Below, in pieces: positions 10,229 through 20,500 of a stretch of 64,000 nt of DNA. Where the stretch lies: assembly GCA_024509875.1 (NCBI GenBank), contig JAMPIV010004915.1, forward strand, positions 248,001-312,000, given 5' to 3'. Both the position numbers and the translations under genes were made by a program. The DNA comes from Oreohelix idahoensis (lineage: Eukaryota; Mollusca; Gastropoda; Stylommatophora; Oreohelicidae). Position 1 is the first letter of the stretch. Each line of letters begins with the position of its first letter. The notes under the pieces are model-generated. The model saw nothing but the letters and a program-made list of their open reading frames with translations. It ran no database searches and had not been told where the DNA came from.

Positions 10229-11644
10229 TTACCGTTGTCCGAAATGATTCGTTTTGGACAGCCATGCCTGGGAATGAATTCTTGTTAAAAAAATTTGCGT
10301 GATGGACTGCGATGTGGCATCACTGAGTGGGTAGCTTTCTTGCCAAACAGAGTATTGGTCAACTATGTGCAGGAGGTATTTGTTGCCTGATTGGGTGAGT
10401 GGGTAAGGACCTGATATGTCAATGCTTACTGTTTGCATGGGATAATGGGAAGGTTGCATTTCTTGAAGGGGAATTAAATGTGGCTTCATGTTTCGCAATT
10501 TACATGTTTTGCAGGTGGCCACGTACTCTGTAATGTCTTTGTACATGGTTTGCCAATAATACCTTTTCTTTATGACATCAATTGTTTTGTCTCTTCCCAT
10601 GTGCCCGTTGTTATCATGGAACTGTAGCAGTACTTCTGGGATTATATGTGTTGGAATGACTTTTCTTAGTGTCCCTTCTTGTTTATGATCGATATAATAT
10701 AGAGCTCCATCCGTTGGGTGTACTGTAAAATCTTTACTTTTTGTTGGGTTTTCCTTTACGTATGTGAGCAGCTTGACAATTTCTGCATCTTTTGCTTGTT
10801 CTACTCTCATGTCAAACATATCTTGACTTTCTTCTTCTACTTGAGTGGCGGAATCTGAAGTACTTCTTCGACCTGATGAAGTAATTTCATTAATTTCTTT
10901 AGCATTATCGTCAATCTCTGAGGATGTGCCATCATTTTTGACTCTATTTGTTTTCACTTCAGTTTCATCATCATATTTAATTCTGGATAGGAGATCTGTA
11001 CAGATGTTTAATCTGCCAGGGATATGTTCGATAGTGGTGTCATAGGACTGTAAATTCATTGACCATGTCTGTAACTTCTTAGGCTGTTCCTGTGTTTTGG
11101 TGAGCCAGTTAACCAAAGGCTGATGATCAGTTCGGATAGTGAGTTTCGTCCCTCTAACATAAAAGTCTAATTTCTGTACTGCATAGTGAATGGCGTATGC
11201 TTCTTTCTCAATGGTGGTCCACCGTTTCTGTGACTTTGACAATGCGTGGGATAAGAATGCAATGGGTTTCACATTGGGGATGTCTGGTAGTATGGGTGTT
11301 TCATCTTCTAGTACTGGTTGCACCAAACACGCACCGATTGCGTTATTCGAGGCATCGGTGTATAGTATCATGGGCTGAGTAATGTCTGGATGTCCAAGAA
11401 GCGGAATGGTGGTTAGGGCATTTTTTAGATATTCAAACGATTTCTGGCACTCTTCTGTCCATCTAAATCGTGCATACTTGCGGGTAAGGGCTATTAATGG
11501 CTCAGCTGCTTGCGAGAAATGTATGATATGGCGCCTATAGTATCCCACGGAACCGATAAAGGAGCGTGTTTGCTTGACTGTCTTGGGGCTAGGCATCTCT
11601 CTTATGGCCTTAACTTTGTCTTCGTCTGGTCTGATACCAAGCCT
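10229..11644 (-). CDS. Pol: RNase H and integrase zinc-binding/N-core domains
   Basis: This frame follows the RT frame directly: the only separation is an in-frame TAG at 11645-11647. The first internal ATG is at 11596. Counting from it, RNase H catalytic positions appear as YTDAS (D81), IEKEAYAI (E130/E132), RTDHQPL (D157) and DLLSR (D201). An acidic spacer follows, then an HHCC zinc-binding region (HDNNGHMGRDKT..CKTC) and the first integrase Asp (VSIDISGPYP). The frame is lost near 10229, before the second catalytic Asp, at the A7/T3 run 10287-10293. RNase H removes the RNA strand; integrase inserts the cDNA. Confidence 0.88.
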   Translation of the reverse strand, partial: RLGIRPDEDKVKAIREMPSPKTVKQTRSFIGSVGYYRRHIIHFSQAAEPLIALTRKYARFRWTEECQKSFEYLKNALTTIPLLGHPDITQPMILYTDASNNAIGACLVQPVLEDETPILPDIPNVKPIAFLSHALSKSQKRWTTIEKEAYAIHYAVQKLDFYVRGTKLTIRTDHQPLVNWLTKTQEQPKKLQTWSMNLQSYDTTIEHIPGRLNICTDLLSRIKYDDETEVKTNRVKNDGTSSEIDDNAKEINEITSSGRRSTSDSATQVEEESQDMFDMRVEQAKDAEIVKLLTYVKENPTKSKDFTVHPTDGALYYIDHKQEGTLRKVIPTHIIPEVLLQFHDNNGHMGRDKTIDVIKKRYYWQTMYKDITEYVATCKTCKLRNMKPHLIPLQEMQPSHYPMQTVSIDISGPYPLTQSGNKYLLHIVDQYSVWQESYPLSDATSQSITQIFLTRIHSQAWLSKTNHFGQR

Positions 11645-12652
11645 CTAAAAATTGATGACGAAGCCTAAATATTTTGTTTCTGTCTTTAGAAACTCACACT
11701 TCGACAGTTTTAACTTTATTTGGTGATGCCTGAGTCTATCGAGGACTATTTCTATCTTGCGAAGGTGGTCTTCTATCGTGCCTGCGGTATGTATCAGTAT
11801 ATCGTCTATATATGCTAGGGCGAATGGTTGTAAACCTTTTAACACTTCGTCCATGAGTGACATATATGTTGCTGGCGATCCTTTTAGACCAAATGGCATC
11901 ACATTCCAAGAAAAGCTCCCAATGTGCGAACAGAATGTGGATTTCTGTTTTGCCTCAGGTGTCATGGGGATGCACCAAAAGCCTGACCTTGCATCAAGTG
12001 TGGTAAAGTAGGTAGACTTTCCCAACGTCGCAAGTAGGTCGTCTATTCTGGGCAGGGGGTAGGAAATGACTTTCGTGATTTTGTTAAGGGCACGGTAGTC
12101 GCAGCAAAAGCGACTGGAACCATCTTTCTTCGATACTATCACTATGGGTGAGGACCATTGGGATCGGGATCTTTCAAAGATTCCTGCCTGTAGCATTTCA
12201 TTTATAGACCTTTCCACCAGTTCTCTATTCTTCAAAGGCGTATGGTAGGGTTTTAGATGTATTGGCTCCTCTGTTGTTGTTTGTATGTCCATTGTGACAG
12301 TATTTTTTCTGCCTAATTCCATGTCATTGAGTGCGAATACGTCCTGGTGTTTTTCCACAAACGTTTTCAATCGTGGTCTATTTTCTTCTGTGGTGTTCAG
12401 GGTTGCTAGTAACTGGGATACCCTCTCTCTGCATCTATGGTCTGCTATGATATCTCTGGTCTGTCTTGATGCCTCTGTTTCTTTCCTGTAGTATTGGGGA
12501 ATTTTTCTTGCATCTTGTGAAAATATCTGCTCCTGGTATGTGGCTTTCTTATGAGTATTTCTCTGCCGTTCGTTGGGCTGTGCTTGGTATTGTCTCCTCT
12601 GCCATCTGCTGTGTGCATTTTCATTTGTCACTGCATTTACATGTATATTCAT
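11645..12652 (-). CDS. Pol: reverse transcriptase
   Basis: The fingers/palm of a Ty3/gypsy RT are complete: SPIVIVSKKDGSSRFCCDYRALN (about residues 168-190), FTTLD (D220), MPFGLKGSPATY (252-263) and the catalytic YIDD (281-284), then KYLGF. An N-terminal extension of ~110 residues precedes the RT. It overlaps the protease frame (ends at 12621) by 32 nt in another frame, so expression would need a frameshift or the overlap reflects an indel. It ends at an in-frame TAG (11645-11647) between the RT thumb and RNase H. Confidence 0.9.
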   Translation of the reverse strand: MNIHVNAVTNENAHSRWQRRQYQAQPNERQRNTHKKATYQEQIFSQDARKIPQYYRKETEASRQTRDIIADHRCRERVSQLLATLNTTEENRPRLKTFVEKHQDVFALNDMELGRKNTVTMDIQTTTEEPIHLKPYHTPLKNRELVERSINEMLQAGIFERSRSQWSSPIVIVSKKDGSSRFCCDYRALNKITKVISYPLPRIDDLLATLGKSTYFTTLDARSGFWCIPMTPEAKQKSTFCSHIGSFSWNVMPFGLKGSPATYMSLMDEVLKGLQPFALAYIDDILIHTAGTIEDHLRKIEIVLDRLRHHQIKLKLSKCEFLKTETKYLGFVINF

Positions 12653-14024
12653 TTCTTATTTTATTTCTGGGGTAGTCGTTGTTGTGCCATTTTTTCTGAT
12701 TATTTCTGCAGTAACTGCGCCTATCCGCGTGCGTTACTGTGTGTCTTTCTCTTGTGCTATAGGACTGTCTCCTTTCTGTGGGTGCAGTTTCTTTCGTCTT
12801 TCTGCTTTCCACCTTGTTGCTATAGTATCCTCCTGTGGTAGAGTCATATAAGAATTCTTCCTTTTCCTCGTGACATTCAATTGGTTTTGGGACTACATCA
12901 TATCCACCTGTTTTTGCATTATATAGATACTCCATGGGGCATATATCTCTGTCCTGTCGCTTCGGATATCCTCCTGGCAAGACAATTTCTGTTTCTCTGT
13001 TACTCTGTGATATACAGCACTTCATCTTTTCTCTTGGTGTGCTGGGGCGCAAAAATGAGTAATTATAGTCATTTTCATACCGTGGCCTTACTCTTCTTAT
13101 ATATGGACTGGTTCGTTTCTGCCTTCTGGGTAGGGTATGCTGTGGTGTAATATAAATGTGACTGGTATTTCTGTCTTTTTCTGCATAGGACTTATAACTG
13201 TTTACTTTTCGTGTACCATGGTTATTTGTACTGCGATTTCGTGCACTATGTCCCGTGGGAGTGGTTGAGACAATTTGTGAATGGTCGCTATTGGTTTTAG
13301 TTTGTCTTAACGTTGACGTATCCACTTGTGCTACAATTGTGCCTCTATTTATAGTGGTAGTTTTTCCTGACATATTCAATATCATGATGGGGAAATCTCT
13401 GGACTTTGAGACTTCAGCGATTTCCTCTGTAATTTGCAACAATGGGTCATCCATAATGCTTTCTTCTGCTAGGGGCTGTATTTGGATTGATTGCCCTGGT
13501 GTGATGTACTCAGAATTTTTTACTCTGCCTTTTGCTATAACTAGGGAGTTTGGGGCTACCGTTATGGGAGCTGTGAGTCTTACCAAGGACGCGATGTGGA
13601 TATCGTCCTGGAGATCGATGTAAATATTGTTGACTTTGATTTTCTGGAAGTCATAGTATATACGAACTTTGTGTTTGTTAAAGAAATCCCTCCCTAGGAT
13701 AAGATTTCTAGACATGTTTTTTGTAATAACAAATGGGTGTTCAAAATTTGTTTCACCCAAGGAAAATTTTACCCATGCTGTCCCAACTGAATTTAGTCTT
13801 TGTCCCGTGACTGAAGCTAGGTGTGTTTTGGACGGTTGAAATCGTACTAAATGTTGAATTTTTTTGAACAGCTGGAACCTAATAAGGCTGATGGATGCTC
13901 CTGTATCTACCAGTGCTCTATACTGTTGGCCCTGTATAGACATGATGCAGGAACTGGGGTCCGGATGTATGTTGGTTCCATCATTCAGCATTTCTTCATA
14001 ATGTATTATTCTGGATGGACTCAC
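12621..14024 (-). CDS. Pol: retropepsin-type aspartic protease plus long linker
   Basis: Residues 37-44 read ALVDTGAS, the retropepsin active site, and residues 109-113 ILGRD, the matching C-terminal psi-loop. The listed start is GTG, not ATG; the frame stays open upstream into the end of gag in the -1 frame, which is the usual gag-pro frameshift layout. Beyond about residue 215 the sequence is a poorly conserved Arg/Tyr-rich linker with a repeated phrase (YNAKTGGYDVVPKP and YDSTTGGYYSNK). It ends in the RT frame overlap. Confidence 0.85.
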   Translation of the reverse strand: MSPSRIIHYEEMLNDGTNIHPDPSSCIMSIQGQQYRALVDTGASISLIRFQLFKKIQHLVRFQPSKTHLASVTGQRLNSVGTAWVKFSLGETNFEHPFVITKNMSRNLILGRDFFNKHKVRIYYDFQKIKVNNIYIDLQDDIHIASLVRLTAPITVAPNSLVIAKGRVKNSEYITPGQSIQIQPLAEESIMDDPLLQITEEIAEVSKSRDFPIMILNMSGKTTTINRGTIVAQVDTSTLRQTKTNSDHSQIVSTTPTGHSARNRSTNNHGTRKVNSYKSYAEKDRNTSHIYITPQHTLPRRQKRTSPYIRRVRPRYENDYNYSFLRPSTPREKMKCCISQSNRETEIVLPGGYPKRQDRDICPMEYLYNAKTGGYDVVPKPIECHEEKEEFLYDSTTGGYYSNKVESRKTKETAPTERRQSYSTRERHTVTHADRRSYCRNNQKKWHNNDYPRNKIRNEYTCKCSDK

Positions 14025-14101
14025 TTGACAATTTATGTTCTGTGTTGTTTCTTTTGTTTTGGACCATTTTCTATGATAGTCACCCTCACTAACGGTCCTG
14101 T

Positions 14102-14989
14102 TTAGTGAGTGGCACGTCCGTTTCCCTGACGCATGAGGGGTTGAGGTGTGCCTCTGGTATACTGATTTCTGGTGTAATTACGTCGGGGTGGTGCGGGTTG
14201 TTGTGGTTGGTAACCGCCTTCTCTTCTGAATGGTGCATTATTGTAATTTGCTCTGCAGGACTTGTAACCATGTCCGAGCCTACCGCATGTAAAGCATCCA
14301 TTTGGGTTGACATTATTAACGTCATTTGGCCTCTGTGTGGGGGGTCTGTAGTTGCGGGGCCTATCGTTCTGTTGTCGTGGGCGAGTCCATTGCCTCCTGG
14401 CATGGTCAACCTCCATAGGTTCATGCTCGGTATAGTCCCTATGGTCTAGTCGGGGTTCCCTACCTATTCTTTGTTGGAACCTTCGGCGAACATTTTCTTC
14501 CTGTATTGCTGCTTGGATTGTTTCAGCAATTGTCTTCGTGTCTTTTCTAAAGAGATGCATTCTGATGTTCTCTGCTCTAAGGCCATCAAGAAATGCCCCC
14601 ACCAGCTGTATTTCCACATCAGGTGTGGTAGGTATTTCTCCACAAAACGCCTCTTCTGCCATATTGAGGAATCTATCTCCAAAAAGCTGTACCGATTCAT
14701 CTCTTTCCTGTTTCATGCGTTTAAGGACTGACCAAGCGTGCATTTTGTCTATGATTTCTCCATATCTCTGGGTTAGTTCTTTTGTAAGGGACACGTAGGT
14801 CTCTGTGGGGTACTGCTGGAACCTCCTTCTTAAAAAGTCAGTCACTAATGATTCGGAGCTTAACAGAGCGATTTTCTTTTTCTCATCATCTGTTATTGCC
14901 CCTGCTATTGCCGCAAATTTTTCCATGTCGGACAACCATCTTCTGAATTTTTTCTTGTCTCCATCGAACGGCTGAACGATGGATCTGAC
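14102..14989 (-). CDS. Gag capsid and nucleocapsid region
   Basis: The frame opens after a stop at 14990-14992. It has a capsid-like helical region and a single CCHC zinc knuckle (CFTCGRLGHGYKSC, C-x2-C-x4-H-x4-C) near the C-terminus, followed by an Arg/Pro/Gln-rich tail, as in gypsy Gag. The N-terminal part of Gag (15177-14905) lies in a different frame, so one indel separates them between about 14990 and 14950. Gag forms the particle and binds element RNA. Confidence 0.85.
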   Translation of the reverse strand, partial: VRSIVQPFDGDKKKFRRWLSDMEKFAAIAGAITDDEKKKIALLSSESLVTDFLRRRFQQYPTETYVSLTKELTQRYGEIIDKMHAWSVLKRMKQERDESVQLFGDRFLNMAEEAFCGEIPTTPDVEIQLVGAFLDGLRAENIRMHLFRKDTKTIAETIQAAIQEENVRRRFQQRIGREPRLDHRDYTEHEPMEVDHARRQWTRPRQQNDRPRNYRPPTQRPNDVNNVNPNGCFTCGRLGHGYKSCRANYNNAPFRREGGYQPQQPAPPRRNYTRNQYTRGTPQPLMRQGNGRATH

Positions 14990-15177
14990 TTAGTGAATTT
15001 CGCGTAGTTGTCAGTTTTCTGTAGGGTTTCAGTAATTTGCCGTAGCGCTATCATTGTTGGTCCTTCCATATTCTGTTTGTCCTGGGGCTGCAGTGGTTGT
15101 GCTTGAGCGGATCGGTTTTCCTGTTGCTGCTGCTGTTCTACCCCGAGTTGCTGGAAATTTTCCATTAATTGGTCCAT
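14905..15177 (-). pseudogene. Gag N-terminal fragment (frameshifted from the capsid region)
   Basis: An ATG at 15177 opens a frame with a Gln-rich stretch (QQQQQ) and then the start of a Gag-like helix. Its last ~28 codons (from about 14985) are out of frame with the coding sense, so only the first two thirds is real Gag. It is the likely translation start, about 345 bp inside the 5' LTR. Confidence 0.65.
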
Positions 15178-15521
15178 CTTTCGTTAATGCTTCTGCTCTT
15201 TATTTTTGGTTATAGGACTGGTCACTAGGCAACATATAGGATTGTGTTTTCCTGCTCAATACCTTTTTTAATGAGGACTGGCACGGGCACCATATAGACT
15301 AGATGTGTGGCCGGGGCAGGGAATTGGGGGTTGCTGTTTATGCAGAGAGTGTTAGATGTAGATACTAGCTTGTCCGCTAGAGTTAGTGATTGCTTTCTTA
15401 CAGTCTTACAGGAGTTTTCCAGGTTCTGGGACTATCCTCTAAGGTGTATTAGTTAGGAGCAGTTCATAAAGCATTATAGTTTTCTTAACTGGCATTCTTT
15501 CCTTCCTTTCCAACATATATG
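15178..15521. other. Leader between 5' LTR and gag
   Basis: This is the untranslated leader of the gypsy element on the minus strand. A primer-binding site should lie next to 15521 but no convincing tRNA complement is recognised. Confidence 0.5.
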
Positions 15522-16260
15522 TGTAGCAAGGTATATAAATGGACGACCTCTCTTTGGTCTCAACGTGAACTTTATTTAACTCAACATATATACATAATGG
15601 CGTGAAGGTTTTTCAGTATATTTCATTCAAATACCATGGTACATTTCTCATTTACGTAACGTGGGGGACTGACATCATGTGAATCACTCCGATTCAACAT
15701 TTGAGGAATATTCATCCCTGCTCAATACTATTCATTGAGTGCGTATATGTTTGCAGTTTATCACTCTGCTTGTTCATTAATTCCATAACTCTGGTTCATA
15801 CTGCTATGATTGTTTCCTTTAGATTTGCAAAAACCATCCTGTCTTGAACTGACAAATATTATAGGATAAATATGACAAAACACTTACTGTCTTCCAGTTC
15901 AGAATATAACCACAGTTAAATACACTTTGACATTTAAGCACTATAAACTTCAGATTTTCTAATCCAAAATTAGAAACTTCTTGATTGCAGTAAACCACTG
16001 CGGTCAGACACGTCTGCTTGTCTCTCAAGCTAGTCACGCAATGCTGACCTTTATTTTGGGTTCCGGACCGCTGGGGAAAAATCGCGTCTGTTCTAAATTT
16101 TCTGAGCTCACGATTGGGTCAAAATCACGTGACTAATTTTGACATGTAACGCGACTCTATCCTAATTAAAATTTAATCTGTTTCTAGGAAAGTAGAAATT
16201 TATATGCTAATCTGGTTTTTATGGCCTGTTTCCAAAGGAACAACTATGTACACGGCTACA
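15522..16260 (-). repeat. Upstream (5') LTR of the gypsy element, 739 bp
   Basis: The boundaries were chosen because the element-strand sequence begins TGTAGCC (at 16260) and ends GCTACA (at 15522), giving the expected short terminal inverted repeat TGTAGC/GCTACA. Near its end it contains AATAAA (element strand, about 15570), a plausible poly(A) signal. Sequence just inside the LTR does not obviously match a tRNA 3' end, so the primer-binding site is unassigned. The outer boundary is secure from the LTR comparison; the inner one is inferred. Confidence 0.75.
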
Positions 16261-16780
16261 AACTTTTCATACTGAACTGGTGTGGTGATAATTTGTTTTT
16301 AATGTATTTGTTTATCCTTGCTGGTCCTCTGTAGCTCATTGGCTGTTATTTTCTGATTCTTGTTCTGGCAATGAAGTATTTTGCTGTGTTGTCTAGTTCT
16401 TTGGTAGGTCAGTTTTTGTTACTGTTGTAGTGATGGTGGTGGTGGGGGGAGAAATGTTATGCTTTTAAGTATTGTATTAGTGGTTTTCTTTGTTGTCCCT
16501 ATGTCTTACATGTTAGAAGGTAGTGTGCTATAGTATTTTTCTCAAAATATGTTAGAGAGTTCATCTGTCATAAATTATCCTGTTCCTAGTTGTAATCTAA
16601 GCATTTTCTTATTTACCAAACCAGGATGCCATTGCTTGGAGAACTAAATTGAGACTTGCCTTCAACTCTCTCCGACTATTATAAACTCATCAGCTATTTC
16701 CAAACAATGGTAGCAAGCTATAATTATTGAACTAAAGGTGTGTTCCACAGAGCATGAATAAAGACAAATATATAAATAAA
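16261..16780. other. Flanking non-coding DNA
   Basis: Sequence outside the gypsy insertion, with no gene, repeat family or promoter I can support. Confidence 0.4.
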
Positions 16781-16789
16781 AAATAATAT

Positions 16790-17560
16790 GGTATGAAATC
16801 AGTTTTACAAGTAAACGGTACACATGAAACAAGGGACGTTTCGGGTTTTACCCTTCGTCAGCCACAGTTACGAACAGGTGACAAGGACAAGAACTACATA
16901 TAGCTGCTACAAAAATCAACGATGATGAGGACATCGCCAAATGAGCGATACAAGCAGATGAAATGACGGTGATGAGCGAAACGATAACAGTAATAACGCA
17001 AGAAAATCGTAAAACCAGAAAGACATGTCGAAACAGGAAAGTAAATAATCGACGAAGCGAAGACAGAAATGAACAACACTATTAAAACAAGTAAAACATC
17101 ACTTAGCTGGATCCCAGAAAGAAACATTCAAGATGGCTGAAAAAATGAGGTGTCATGCGGAAGTGACGTATGAGCTAGTGACGGCTGAGAAAAGATAATT
17201 GAGGAGAGGAAACGAAACGAACCAAAGCAAAAACAAGGATAGAAAGGAAAATGACGACAGAAGAAATAAAGTATGAAACAGAGACAGAAGCCACCAGAAT
17301 TATGCAAAATGATGCTGGATATTCAAGCCAGCAGGAGATAAAACACCCATTTGAAAAATGAGACGATTCTCCAACGAGAAGCGAGTTCGGTCGTCGTCAG
17401 CACATGACAGGAGGGCAGTGACATGAATGTCAGAGTTACCTGAATGGTCAGGGCTATTGAAGTGAAGGGCCACCGGTAAATGTTTGTTATGATAGATGTC
17501 ATTCAAGTGCTCACGAAAAAAGACAGAAGTTTCTGTGAAAGTTCTTGATATTGAGGTCTA
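16790..17560 (-). pseudogene. Penelope-like element fragment (GIY-YIG C-terminus and 3' tail)
   Basis: On the minus strand, about 17545-17300 encodes a run resembling the end of a GIY-YIG endonuclease of Penelope-like elements: REHLNDIYHNKHLPVALHF, then HS..DIHV, an Arg/Glu-containing helix and SPAGLN. The 3' region includes GACGTTTCGGG..CCTTCGTCAG (plus-strand reading, 16839-16861), a phrase typical of the ends of these elements. No RT part is present, so it is a truncated copy. Confidence 0.6.
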
Positions 17561-20500
17561 GGGTACTGTTCTACATTCACTGGTTTAACAAAAATAATTT
17601 GTAAGTTTAAGGATGATCTCCACAATGAAGATTATCTACTTTGGACACCAACCATTTTCTGTCTGTGGGCTCAATGGTGTAGTAAAATCTGCGAGAATAA
17701 TCGCTCATTTCAGTAAGATTTTAGTCATAAAATGATAATAAATAACCTAGCCCGCATGTGTCTGACGGTTGGCATCTTCGACGCCAGCAACGCTGCCTTT
17801 TGTGCAGTGCTAACGCCTATAGAACGATTCCACGGTAAAAATCTAACACGCGTTTTCGTTTCGGTTTCGAAAACGTACTACCAATATTTAACATTTTGCC
17901 AGATCTGCTGCATACATTTTGCAGCCTAGATTTATAATTAACGATTTTTCGGAAGTGTGCCGCAAAATAACTATCTGAATTAACGTATTCTGTCAACTTT
18001 AACGCTGGTAATAAGTAGTAATCCTTACATTTTTTGGTAGTGTTACACGATACAATACAAATTATTAAAGCCTATTCTTAACCCGCCATGAACAACCCCG
18101 CTTCGCTTGACACATTCTCCCATGCATATATACACGTGGCGACAAAGCCAACAGAAGCAAAACACGCAGACAATTTTATTGCCTCCTCGCGGTAATGTTT
18201 CTGACGTCACAAAAACAAGTTAGTTATTTGAAAAATACATGCTAGCGAGAGGGGAAGATGGCCGTCTGGTGTAAAATATTTATTTGACGATGACCGGTGA
18301 CAAAATTGAAAATCTAAAACCATAATGAAACTGAACATAAAAAATATATGGTAGTATAGCTTAGAATTCACTGAGCAAGAGTGTATTTTAAATAATATGT
18401 TAGTCCCAGTATTACCCAAATTATTGAGAAAATACTAAATGTCTACGAACGCACGACCAGACGGACTGTTGTTCCTGCTTGTTTTTTTTTCATAACGTTA
18501 GTGGGGACACCGTCTTAGAAGAGAGGCATTGAGGAAATTCAAATTCGCTTGGGTAACAAGAGTATAGGAGGAGAGGGGAGCGGTAGGAAAATTGTTACCA
18601 AAAACTAACATCGTTTTGCATTGGCCTAACTAAAGCAGACTGGCCAATCGACTACCAGACGCAGAGTATGTTTGGAATTATTTTTGTTTTTCAAAAACTG
18701 CATTTGAATTCTGGTAGTCGCAAGCTTTCGATTGGCCAGTGCTACTAAATATTAGCAAAAAGCTTTCACTATTCATTGCCAGTTGAACTGTATTTTTTAT
18801 TCAGATACGCTGAGAACAGCTGTGATAAATTTAAAAAGTAAATTAAATAACTATATGAGTATTTCACAGTCTGGACGGAGCAGAAGAAACTGAGGCCATT
18901 TCTTTGCAAAGTCAGCGTCATTTATTTATATTTCTTGATTTGTGGTAAGAATGCTTTATGAATTTAATATGTTTAATCCCATTACCAAAGTTAGATACTG
19001 CTATTGGGAAAAAGTGAAGGACGTGCCGGGAGCAGACATTGTTGAGTCCTCACGTTGAAATGTATCTAACTAATGTATGTTGTCATGATTATGTTTGAAT
19101 ATTATTGTACTAGAGTATATTAGTAAGCCTCCGTGTTCCATGAACACTGTTCAACATGCCTGAAGCATTTATATTTAAGAAGAAAAAAGATGAGAAAAAT
19201 ATATAAAAGGAAATGTGGTTACCCCGCATTATATTTGTAGTGGTTTTGATGGTACTGTATGGTTGTGATATTACCTAGTGTGATGCATGAGGTCAGCTGT
19301 GAAGGCTCCTGAGATAAATGTAGCTGTGAATTTACAGAAGGCCCTTCTTGCTACCACTTACGACCTCACTCATATCTTTTTTTCTAATGAATGTGGCTAC
19401 GTTAAAAATCTAGGGTACTGAATGTAAGGTGTTGTATTAGTATATACAAACACACACACAGATATTTAATAAGTCTAATAATATTAATAAAATTTATAAC
19501 ACACTGAACTAACTCAAGCTGTTAAAAATTTTGATATTAAATTTTCTTTAAGTTTATTTGTTCTGAACCAAGGTTTTATTTTGGTCAGAACATATGAAAG
19601 GTTTTGAAATTATGAATAAAATGCATGAATATATGGCATAATAAATGAAAGGTGTGTACATATGACTTTTACAAGACTAGTTAATATTACTACTGTTTAT
19701 ATTTGTAATTTATCTGGGAGAACGGTTAATGGATGTGCTGTTGGGGTGGCTTCATCACTCCCAGTCTATGTCTACCAAACATTTGCCATTTACTGATGGG
19801 AGGAATACAAGTTTATTTCCCAACATGGTATGTTCTAGTTGATGGGAATATAGTTGGTGTGTAGTTAGAAACTAAGTTGGTGAATATCCAGCAGGCCAGA
19901 CGCTCACGTATCTTTGACTGAGTAGTTCTGGTGCTGGAATCTGGTGGCCCCACCTCTCCGTGCTTGGGGGCAATATAAGGCTGCTCTGCCAAAATACTAG
20001 ACTGCACGGGTCCACACTTGTATTTTACCACACAGCATTTGACACCACTTTGGTGCCAAATAAAAAACTCACAGTTCTGAAATAAAAGTATTGGGTCATG
20101 TGTCAGAACTCTACCTCCTGAGCCACTTCTACAATCAACACTACACAACAACACCACATAGACGGGGTCAGATCTCTCTGACCATACAGCACATCTTACC
20201 AAGTTGGTTTCACATAGTATAAGTTCCCCAAGACTACATATTCTGAAATATGTTCATTAGCTTCCTGCCATTGAATAGGATAGGTGATATGTTCCACTGA
20301 TCTCAACACTTGATCCGCCCTTCATAATCCTTGCTGGCGTTTATGTATTTTATTTGTCTCTAGACCCTGAACTGGGGCTGGGGATCTAGAGCGAATCCTT
20401 ACTTGTTGTAAGGGATAGATTTTGATATGGCAGTATCAAATCACTCGAAACATTAAACAATATTAAAATATACAAAGAAATACTTTCAGTCTTACCAGAA

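Larger units (their letters stand above)
1..16260 (-). mobile_element. Ty3/gypsy-type LTR retrotransposon (minus strand), with nested insertions
   Basis: The two ends are near-identical direct repeats of about 650 compared bases (1-648 and 15613-16260), so this is one LTR element running right to left. In sense order it has an LTR, gag (zinc knuckle), retropepsin, RT (YIDD), RNase H, integrase, then about 8 kb of non-pol sequence, then the second LTR. The pol order (RT, RNase H, integrase) is that of Ty3/gypsy. The LTR left of position 1 is outside the window. By eye the LTRs differ at about seven sites, so insertion is recent. The long 3' segment holds an opposite-strand gag-like ORF, an accessory ORF, one LINE and one SINE. 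No env is seen in it. Reading frames are interrupted in gag, between RT and RNase H, and in integrase. Confidence 0.9.

Noticed and set aside
12551..14105. Several plus-strand ORFs of 80-120 codons opposite pol
   Set aside because: They are antisense shadows of the protease and RT frames and lack any recognisable domain.
19813..20202. 129-codon minus-strand ORF
   Set aside because: No domain, biased composition or conserved motif; consistent with chance.
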